DNA of 20,382 bases, from contig BLXT01002485.1 of the NCBI GenBank assembly GCA_019648995.1, positions 607,429 through 627,810 of the forward strand, in the 5' to 3' direction. The notes below the pieces were generated by a model. The model made no database searches, was not told the DNA's origin, and saw only the letters and a list, made by a program, of their open reading frames with translations. A program made the position numbers and the translations under genes. This DNA comes from Plakobranchus ocellatus. Its lineage: Eukaryota; Mollusca; Gastropoda; Plakobranchidae. This document shows, piece after piece, positions 9,429 through 17,959 of this stretch (position 1 is the stretch's first letter; each line of letters starts with the position of its first letter).

Positions 9429-11550
9429 CCCTGGTCTAGAGTTGTTAAAATTTCAATGAATTTTGGGAGCTGCAATATGAAAAATTCTCATGTTGTCTGT
9501 TTCATGCTACACTTTTAGTTTTGTCTTGACAGAGAAAATAGTGTTTCCTCTTTTTACAGCAACAAGGATTGCTTTATATTCAATGGATAATGAATTGAGG
9601 CAAGTGGAAAACAAAGAAAAAAAACATATGTGACAATTCTCAGTATTGGTTTCTAATTAAGAGAATGCAGTCTTAAAACTCTTATCCACTTTGGTTTATC
9701 AGTTGTATGTTGACTAAAAAAGTGTCAGATACACTGGCCGCCGTCAAAGCCAAAGTGAAGAAAGAATCTTCAGCCCTTGGAGTTATGAGCGATTCAATTT
9801 ACAAATTTTGGCTTGTCTTTTCCAAAGTAAATTTTTAAAAACTGGTTTTGAGTCCTTAATTATAAAGTGGTGCTCGGAACATTGCATTTTCCCAGCCTTT
9901 CTGTTTGGCTTAAAATGTTTATAATATTCTTTGAGGGGAATTTCTCTTATCTGAGTGTCATTCATAACAATATACATGTATCAATTTTGTATCATTTTAG
10001 CAAGTTTCAGCAAGCTTGTGCCCTGAATCACAAAATGGCATTCATTTGTTTTGATTAACTAATTATACCATATCAAAATCAAACACAACTTCATACAGTG
10101 TGTGTAAGGTAATCAATGACATGTTAACACAGACTTGTGAATCTGGGGTGTATTCTGTGTGATGCCTTTTTACATTGTGTAATTTCAACTCATGCCTATG
10201 GAATTGGTGACTTTCTGTATTTTACATGTCAAGTCGTTACAGTAGAAATATGCTCTGGAAGAAAGAAACTGTGGGAGGATCGAGATTGCAGGGATAAATG
10301 TTGTTACGTGTTGGGTGGAACAATAATTCTTTAGTAAAAATTTAGTGTAGTATAAAACTAGGTGAACATCTAGTGAAGTGTAAGATACTGAAAGTAACTG
10401 ATTTTTTAACAAAGTGGATCCACATCTTAGCAGTTCTGTTGTTCTGAATCTGCAAAGCAAGGCAGAAAACATGTGTTGCAGTCCACAAGTTGAGTGAGCT
10501 GTAGTTTTGGGGCTTTATATTAAAGTCATCTCTTAAATTGCTCACTTATCCATTAGGAAAACTTCATATAGACATGCTGGAGGCTTTGTGTACACATTTT
10601 AAACTTTGGAAAATTTTTATTTTCTCCTTTAAATGTTTCATTTGATCTCTGTGATGTAGACTGGCAACTTGCTTATTTTGTGGGACTGTTGCGTTTATAT
10701 ACTGTCTTGCAACATATTGGCTTGGCAGAAACTATATGGATGGTCATAAGTTAACTTTGTACATTGCTTTTTTGTCCTCTGTTAGTACTATGGCCTGAAT
10801 TCTATTGTAAATCTAGTTATTCCCTTTCTTTTTTTTACTAGTACATGAAAAACATATAATATAATAATATTTTATTGCCAGCAACTCAAAATCAGTTGTG
10901 GCATCTGACTCATTAGGAATAGGAGTGGTTTCAAGATAGATGTTTTCAAAGCAAAAACTTTTTGATCAAATTGTTATGATGTACTGCAGGAAATTTTCAC
11001 ATCTCACATGAGCTGACATTTCAAACATGAGTATCTGTACATATATAGGGAATTGTTATGGTGGGCATTCCTGATAGTGACAATGAAAAGCAGTTTGTGT
11101 GTTCTTTTTTTAATTTTCCATTTTTTATCCTTACAAGTCTTATTAACTTCCCAAAAATATTAAATCTCTGTTGCTGTCTAGCAGAATTAATGGTGGAAAT
11201 TGTTTTGTTCATAATTTGCTTGAGGGAATGTTCCCATATTGCATGTATAAACTGATGTTTATAAGTGGCATTTTTTTTTTAATAATAAAATATATTGAGG
11301 CATACGTCATCTAAGAGTGCTTGACAAGGAGATTGAGGTTTGATAGATTATAGAAGGACAAATTTGTGTGCTTAACAACAGAATATTGATCTAATGTGGA
11401 TTTTTTACTTGTTGCAGATAACCAAAATCAAAGTGTGACCTGCATGAATGGTAATTTTATGTTTGCTTATTGGTCATTATTTCTTTTGTGCTCCAGTTTC
11501 AAATTTGCTTATTCTGTGGAGGTATGCAATTTCTAAGAAAACTTATTTAA

Positions 11551-11579
11551 GAAATGAGCTCTTTAACTCACTGGGCCCT
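11551..11579 (+). repeat. Left inverted end of candidate element
   Basis: Its inner 15 nt match the complement of the right end at 14 of 15 positions; the outer half is more diverged (gaaatgagctcttt against gtttgggcttttg). Confidence 0.45.
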
Positions 11580-12291
11580 AATCTCGAGGATATTCGGGAT
11601 GGCTTTACAAATTTTTTTAAAGTACATAAACAACAAATAGAAAGTTACGGTTTTCTCAGTTGTTTTTGGAGTTTTCGAGCTTTCAGTGTCACCCAATTTA
11701 CCATGTTTCTCTTATTTTTAGTATTTTTATATAAAGGATTGAAGATGGATACCTCCAAACAGTTCAATTTGTCATTCTGAACTTGTTTTTAATTCAACTA
11801 AAACAATAGCCGAATCACAGCACAATGAGTTTGATACTTTTGAGTTAGCGGAAGATAATATGTTGAGCCAGATGAGCTGGAATCAGATGATGAAAATTGA
11901 AAATCATTTCCATCCACAATTGTTTCATGATTATTGCTGTAGTATTTTTCCACATGAAATCTTATCCCCCAACCCTAGGGTAAAGACTCAGAAAACAAGA
12001 CTGGAAATGAGCCCGCTTGATGCGACTAGCTGCCAAGCGCGGTAAACAAACCATACTGCCTGTTAAGATTTGATAATTTTACCACTTTCTTTAACCTGCA
12101 CTTTTCAGTACTGGTGCAAATAAACTGCGAACTCCTTATTGTCAGCAGTATTAAGCAATAAATAGTAACAATATTAGGAACAGTCGACCAGATTTATCTT
12201 TCTGCTGCTTTTCCAAAGACCTGCAGTTGTTAGAGTCCTTTTTTTTTCTTTTACAAAGAGACTGAGTACTTCAAGGTTTAGTGGCTAGAGT

Positions 12292-12319
12292 AATAAAAAA
12301 AAATAAAAAAAAAAAAAAA
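12292..12319. repeat. A-rich run with interspersed T
   Basis: Runs of 6-15 A broken by single T. It follows ggtttagtggctagagtaat, which resembles a tRNA-type A box, but no B box is present, so no retroposon is called. Confidence 0.8.
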
Positions 12320-12417
12320 TTCCTCCACCAAGTGCAGACAGTGTTAAAATTAGTCACATGCTTCCTGTTTACCGTGCTTCCTGGCTTGTCACCACAGCAC
12401 AGTGCAAACCCTATGGA

Positions 12418-12427
12418 GTGACGTCAC
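12418..12427. promoter_or_regulatory. GTGACGTCAC palindrome (CRE-like)
   Basis: Perfect 10-bp palindrome containing the full CRE/ATF core TGACGTCA, in a relatively GC-rich stretch (about 12355-12430) inside the candidate transposon. It may be a remnant of the element's own promoter or chance. No start site or gene is attached to it. Confidence 0.3.
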
Positions 12428-12483
12428 CGTTTCTCATCTTGATTGTCTACACCTCTTTGACCAAGGGCTAATCCAATCTTGAA

Positions 12484-12820
12484 CTCTAGATCTAGACTCT
12501 AGGCTACATTCTAGAAGGTGACTGAGGTCTTAAATTTCTTTCTAGAATGTACATTTGAATTTAGAGTGATAAGAGCTAAATCTAGTTATTATAAAAAGGC
12601 AATAAATTGTCATATTGGGCTCCTGTATTTCTAGATCTAAATCTAGCCTGCTCACATGCCTAATGACCGAAGAAGGTGAACAGTCAAACTAGACTTCATG
12701 ATTTGGAGTAGCTAGATTTAGACTATAAATCTAGACAAAAAAAAATGATTTTTAATGTTTTGGACAAAATTATTTTGCAAATGTAATTGTTTACTCAGAC
12801 TATAGATTCTCTAGATCTGC
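12484..12820. repeat. Cluster of degenerate TCTAGA / CTAGATCT motifs
   Basis: About ten copies of TCTAGA, ATCTAG or CTAGA-type words occur in about 340 bp (for example near 12485-12504, 12511, 12541, 12582, 12633-12648, 12711-12735, 12810-12818), often as overlapping palindromes. They are not in a strict tandem register. Such words recur in some snail genomes in my recollection, which I cannot check here. Confidence 0.55.
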
Positions 12821-13028
12821 TTTTTATAGGTGTCTGTTGACTGGGAACACTTTCTGAAAATAGTGTTGTTAAAAAATTGAAAAAAATCAATCACACCAAT
12901 AAAAAAATCAACACATTTGTAAAGCCCTAAAATACAAACCTATACACAGTAAAAATAAAGTCTCAATTATAATTTAGTAAAACACAAGAGTGTTTTAACT
13001 GTCTAAAATTGCGAGCCTTGAAAAGACC

Positions 13029-13056
13029 AGGGCCCAATGAGTTCAAAAGCCCAAAC
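13029..13056 (-). repeat. Right inverted end of candidate element
   Basis: Mirror of the left end; reads agggcccaatgagtt on the plus strand and is followed by TTAA at 13057-13060. Confidence 0.45.
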
Positions 13057-13381
13057 TTAATTGAAGTGAAATGAAAGGAGAAAAAAAAAAAATGAAATCT
13101 AGCCTTTAAAAATATCAAGTGCAACACTCAATTTGGCTTTTAAATAATGTTGTATAATGTCCAGTATTCTCTTCAATAGATAGGAGTGCAATATTATTTA
13201 CTGTTCTTTTGGAAAAATATTACAATGTTATATGTATCACCTTTATACAGTTTATGTTGTTATGCCTTTTTATTTACTTCCCTGTACCCCAGACATATGC
13301 ATTTTCCAATGTAAATTTAAACTCCTTCAGAACAGAAATTTTGTCTTTGGCAATTCTCTTCTGGGCACTGAGGATATGACC

Positions 13382-13438
13382 CCTAGATACCATGTAAAGC
13401 TTCAGGTTAATCCCAGATATCAACATGTAAAGCTTCAG
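13382..13438 (+). repeat. Short tandem duplication within a 110-codon open frame
   Basis: Unit 1 (13382-13405) and unit 2 (13412-13438) share CATGTAAAGCTTCAG exactly. In the open frame 13232-13564 they read PRYHVKLQ and PRYQHVKLQ. The two base substitutions between units are at third positions and silent, and the only length change is one inserted CAA codon. The 110-residue frame has no similarity I recognise, so it is not called as a gene. Confidence 0.6.
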
Positions 13439-14116
13439 TCTTGTATTATCAAGAAAGCTGATATCCCGTCCTTAGTCTATGCTTTAAATCAGAACAAGTT
13501 TCAATACGTTCATACACACAGTACACACAAAAAAGAAGAAAAACCAAAAAAGTTCCTGTGTTAGCGGCCTTATCTTCTAATTGCCTTTAATCGAAGATTA
13601 TTTAGCCATTGTTGATGAGGATTTCGAGACTGGTCTTTAAACATATGAGACAGTGTAAGCAAAGGCCACATTCACTGAGGTTTCTGTATCAATCTAGGTT
13701 TAGAATGTTGTCCTCTACACCTTGATTGCTTTCTCATACCTGGTATTTAAATGTACTGTGTTAAACTTATGGGAAACAAGTTTTTGAGGAAGACATTTAA
13801 AGTATAAAGACTATGGAGATAGAGATTTTTCAGTTTAACCACTGTGCCACTGAGGAAAACACATTAAATGCTTGCTCTCTGAGGAGAAAAAATGCAAAAG
13901 ATCAATTTTTTTTTTCTTTTATGAAAGATCTTTATTGCTTCATCAATAAAACAAAATTGATCAAATTAGGATTTTCCAAAGGGGATGAATTCAACTTCTT
14001 GTAATCTCTAGGGTCTCTTTGCTTATCGTTACAGTTTTTGTTACAGGTGGTTGTAGAATTTTGTTTTCATGCCAAGTTTAAAATTTTCTTGGGTGATTGG
14101 AGAACTTGATGCTTGT

Positions 14117-14125
14117 TTATTTATT
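14117..14125 (+). promoter_or_regulatory. AU-rich element nonamer TTATTTATT
   Basis: Perfect class of destabilising nonamer if this region is transcribed as a plus-strand 3'UTR. In DNA this AT-rich, chance occurrence is quite possible. Confidence 0.25.
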
Positions 14126-15673
14126 GTTTATATGTCAAACAACCATGTCAAAGCTGCCATAAGTCATTGTGGATACACTTTTTGCACTAGTTTAAGTTTT
14201 TAAAAGATTCTTGACTGAAAAAGGTGATAAAAATAATGTTGTGAAAGTTGCATATCTTTAGACAGAATTTGGATAAAGACAAAAGGATTTTCCCTCATCA
14301 AATGTAGATTTTAAGCTGAAACATCACACTCAGAACTCAATGTGCCCAAACTGTGATTTGTGGCTCGTTTGCTCTCGTTGCTTCCAACTTTGATAAAGCA
14401 GTTATTTTGTCTTGCACATATGCACTTTTTTCTTCTTCATTTTGTGCCAGGGTTTGCTTTAAATATAACCAGTATAATATTTTATCATGTCCGAGATTGT
14501 TTGAGGATGGTAAAAATGTTATCTGTATATATGTTACATGTGCTTTTGACTGATGTGGATTTTCTCAATCTGTGACCAGTCAAAAAAAAAAAAGAACCAT
14601 GAGTTTTGTATCTGGCATTGCCCAACAAGGTTTAAAGCAAAATACTTGAAGATAACCAAATTAATTTTGTCCTTCATAAATAATAATTTTAGCACTTCCC
14701 GATTTATTAGAGCAATGGGCCTAAAAGTGAACAAAACTAATTAATTAAAGCTAATCGTGTCACACATTCTAAATTTTCCATTCGTACCACTTAAAATTAT
14801 GGCAGATATATTAGACCAATGTTGTTTTTGGCTTTGAATTGCTAAGCCAAAATATCAGCCCTGCAATTTCCTAAGGATTAAAAAATCTACGAACATTTTA
14901 AAAAAAAATTCTGCAGCTACTTATGTCAGTTTTGCTTTATACTGCTTGTGGGCAACTATTAACAAGTGACTCATTCATTTGGCTGAATGGCAGACTTTCC
15001 TTCAAAGATCACCTAACTTATAATCACAGGCTAAAGTTTGTCCAAGCTATGGGCAATTACACCAAGTTTGCCTTTCCTCTGTGTAATGAATGTTTTCGAA
15101 GTTAGCAGCTTACTATAACCCCAGAGGCATCTGTCACTTTTCAGGTGAAAATATTCCAACATTAGACAATTTTTCATCCTCAATGCTATGTAGTATAGAA
15201 AATGAGTTATGACTAAGATCGCAGGCATATGTTGAGTTTTTTGCTTTATAACAAGAGAAACTTAATACAATAATAGACACTTGTGGCAATCATTTTGGAA
15301 CAACCTGGTTGTAAATCTATATAATTATTTTTTTAGCAAACTCTGCTTCTGATAAGTGAAAATTTATCAGGGCTGGACTTGTTTGCCGCAAGGATATTTT
15401 TTAGTAATATTTGGAAATTTCAACTATATTAAATGTAAAAAAACAAATGTTTATCAATACACCTGTGATTAGTTTTGTTATAGCAAGCTGCAATCTATGA
15501 GTTGATCTGTCTGTAAGACTTTTTATACAATGTGTTGGATTTTTTTTTTGTGTGTGTTTATAAAAATGAAATTGAAATATTCAATATTTCTTGTCATTGC
15601 AATGTTAGGCAACATTCTGTTGTGTGTAGACTACTCCACAAATTTATTGTTACATGGTGCAACAAATGGCATG

Positions 15674-15754
15674 CTTGATTTTTCTACTTTTGTTACAATT
15701 TTACCAGAACACAATTGTCTTGACTTTCCTATTTTTGTTTCAATTTTACTAGAA
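15674..15754 (+). repeat. 45-nt period tandem duplication
   Basis: Two 36-nt copies (15674-15709 and 15719-15754) match at 31 of 36 positions, separated by 9 nt. The period is a multiple of three, so the surrounding 77-codon frame (15530-15763) stays open and reads LDFSTFVTILPE then LDFPIFVSILLE. Four of the five differences change an amino acid, so there is no sign of protein-level constraint. Confidence 0.7.
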
Positions 15755-16424
15755 GTTTATTGATGCCCTTCCGAGGGGAAAAAAAAAAACAAAACAAAAT
15801 ATGGTTGAATTTATTTTTAGATCAAACCTTTTTTTTAGGTGTGGTTTCATAAGAAACAAAAATGAATTACAAGTTTAGCAATGTTAGCCAAAAGGGATAC
15901 AACTCTGATGTTTTCCTCTAATTGCCCTACCTATAGTGCCTGCCCTGAAGTCCTGAAAAGTATAGATCTTTATCAGCCACAAACATTATGGTGTAATATC
16001 TTTAGGACACAATAGTTAAGCGCTGATTATGAAGTGGAAAAAAATTATCATAAAAGAAATACCTATGCAGAACAATTGAAATATTATGCTTACAACTTAA
16101 GTAGAAAAATGAGTCACAGAATGAAGAATATGTTGTAAGGTATTGTTAGAACTGTATGTTGTTGATTTATGTACCTGTATTTTTGACATTGATGAACAAA
16201 ACCAGAGTGTTTTAAGTAATGTTGTTGATTTGCTATTTCTCATGGGTGATTGGGACATACTTTTACTTTCAATGTTAAAATCAAATGTTGAATGATTTCA
16301 CTGGAACTGTAACATTTCATCATTTGTTGTCTTTGATATGGCACCCTTTATTGTGTAAATTGTTCTATCTTTGTATGTGATTTTTGCCGACATTTCACAT
16401 TAATTTGAAGTCCATCTGTGTTGA

Positions 16425-16460
16425 AATAAATGTTTATGTGGGATATACATGAAAAATAAA
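16425..16460 (+). promoter_or_regulatory. Paired AATAAA: candidate distal poly(A) site for the plus strand
   Basis: AATAAA at 16425-16430 and again at 16455-16460, followed about 20 nt later by a GT-rich stretch (ccagtgtgttaagtttat). This is the most complete signal-plus-downstream-element arrangement between the two genes and would end a MBTPS1 3'UTR of about 10.2 kb if used. Confidence 0.4.
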
Positions 16461-16480
16461 GAAACATATTTTCATTTGCC

Positions 16481-17959
16481 AGTGTGTTAAGTTTATATTT
16501 TGAATTTATCGATCTAATGAAGATTGTCAGATTGTAATTGTCAATTCTTATATGTTTAGCCAACAGCATAGAAGAATAATGGGATATGACTGTTTACATC
16601 TTTTCTGATACTTCAGAAGATAATACAGCAGAGTTCACTTAAGTAGAACTTGCATCAGTCAGTTTTCTGAAAAGTAGATCTTATATTTGTAAAGACTTTT
16701 GAGCTACCATTGCTTTACTAGATTGAACAGTGAATTAGATGAGTCAATGTGTGACTAGGTTGATTCTTTAATCCCCTAAAGACATCAACTTATCAGAATT
16801 GAAATAAATGTTTTCAAAAGAAAGCACATGTGCATTGTGACAACAAGATAAGTAAATTTTGGGGCAAAATTGGTGGCTTTTATAATTCTAATATTTTTTA
16901 GATGAAAAGTTTGATGTTTTATTGCAATGATCGATGTCAAAGAAGCATCGGTTTTGAGGCCTGGGTAAATCAACATATCAGATCTTGTCCATGCATCTCA
17001 TTTTTGATGATACTACGCTATTAAAATCTACTAAAAAAATAAAAAGATATTAGGAAAACTGGGAGGGAAAGTAAATATTTAAAGGAGAATAGGTTTTTAA
17101 AGATCACTTTATCAAGAATTTTCTCTCGCAGTAGTAACAGCTTGTTAAAACCAAAAAGTGTCATACTTGTGACCTCTCTGTGTTGGCATAAAAGCAAATA
17201 TGTTACAATGTGAATAAATTTGATTTATTGCATATTGAAGCAAAAATTAAGGCTGTGATTTTGCCATTTGTGGTTGCCATTTACTTTTGGGTCACAATTG
17301 TCATAGCAGAAGGCTACAGAAATTTTTTACAGTTGTAATCAAAGGAAAAATTTACAAGCTGTGATTGTGTATGACCTGATTCACTCAGTTCCATAGTATT
17401 AAAAAAGAGCTGAGAGTCTCTTGCACTGACCCACCTAGCTTCAAATTTCCGTTTTCACACTTAATTTAATAGTTTACCATTTTGGGGGGGCTGGGCTGTG
17501 TAGAACTTCATTGTTTCTCCTCACTCAATCTTCTACTTCTTTTTTTCTCTTTTTTGCTTATCTCAACAGACTTATCAAATTTTTCTCCATCTGGGTAGTT
17601 TTAATGTTCAAATGAAAAGATTTTACATGTGAGACAAAATTTATTCCAATGGCTGTTATCATAAAAACACAGGCTTAAAATTAATACAACTCTAAATTTT
17701 TTAATTTCCATTTCATATAAATATAAATTTTACTTGAGATTTATAGAAATATCTATCAAGGGAAACTGTTACATTTATTCTTTTATTTTACACAGTAGAA
17801 TAAGTGAACTTTGGGCTTTTTCTTTTTTCTGAAGCAGCTAAGCCAACTGCTCTGTGTGAGTTTTTCCTCATTTCAAAACAATACAAACTAGAAATCTGAT
17901 GTTCACAGTTGTGTAACCAGATAAAGCTTTAGTTGAAAGATAATGCAATCGCTGTTAAT
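16481..17959 (-). other. Region between the convergent genes, including the zinc-finger gene 3'UTR
   Basis: No coding exon recognised. On the minus strand AATAAA occurs (as TTTATT on plus) at 17782-17787 and 17774-17779, about 175-185 nt after the zinc-finger stop, and again at 17640-17645, 17224-17229 and 16918-16923. The first pair is the likeliest 3' end. A G run lies at 17484-17490. Confidence 0.5.
17774..17787 (-). promoter_or_regulatory. Candidate poly(A) signals of the zinc-finger gene
   Basis: Two AATAAA hexamers on the minus strand (17787-17782 and 17779-17774), the first downstream of the TAA stop at 17960-17962. They would give a 3'UTR of about 190-210 nt. Confidence 0.45.

Larger units (their letters stand above)
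6641..11546 (+). other. Non-coding stretch downstream of MBTPS1 (extended 3'UTR or intergenic)
   Basis: About 4.9 kb without a recognisable exon on either strand. The plus strand is T-rich (many tttgttt and tttctt strings), as 3'UTRs often are, but this is not proof of transcription. Contents: a 17-T run (7267-7283), (TG)8 at 8617-8632, a nested inverted repeat (8810-8860), (AT)13 at 9041-9066, a purine-rich GA block (9379-9428), and several AATAAA. Short open frames here are within the range expected by chance and have no recognised similarity. Confidence 0.6.
11547..13060. mobile_element. Candidate decayed DNA transposon with inverted ends and flanking TTAA
   Basis: Two inverted ends flank about 1.5 kb. 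The left end starts after TTAA (11547-11550) and reads into aactcactgggccct (11565-11579). Reading inward on the opposite strand, the right end starts after TTAA (13057-13060) and gives aactcattgggccct (13029-13043). Similarity resumes further in: ggctttacaaa at 11610-11620 against its complement tttgtaaagcc near 12917-12927, offset by an indel of about 90 nt. Flanking TTAA fits piggyBac-like target duplications, but TTAA is common in AT-rich DNA and no transposase motif or DDD core is readable. A short frame-disrupted acidic stretch (ending EPDELESDDEN near 11865-11897) is the only hint of former coding. The interior also holds the A-rich run and the TCTAGA cluster. It may instead be a non-autonomous element or a chance inverted repeat. 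Confidence 0.35.
13061..16480 (+). other. Non-coding stretch up to the distal poly(A) signal pair
   Basis: About 3.4 kb, T-rich on the plus strand, without a recognisable exon. It includes two short tandem duplications (13382-13438 and 15674-15754), an AU-rich TTATTTATT element at 14117-14125, an A run at 14582-14592, and the AATAAA pair at 16425 and 16455. The strings are compatible with a long 3'UTR of MBTPS1, but only transcript data can tell. Confidence 0.5.

Noticed and set aside
11448-11780. 110-codon plus-strand open frame with hydrophobic ends
   Set aside because: It crosses the left end of the candidate transposon, has no recognised domain, and its hydrophobicity reflects T-rich DNA.
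11860-12045. 61-codon open frame inside the candidate transposon
   Set aside because: No transposase motif can be read; at most it is a fragment of a disrupted acidic region.
12270-12319. ggtttagtggctagag followed by an A-rich run, like a SINE head with a tail
   Set aside because: Only an A-box-like string is present; there is no B box between it and the A run, so no element can be supported.
11036-14531. Two Pumilio-type TGTANATA words (11036-11043 and 14524-14531)
   Set aside because: Two copies in about 10 kb of AT-rich sequence is near chance expectation, and transcription of the region is unproven.
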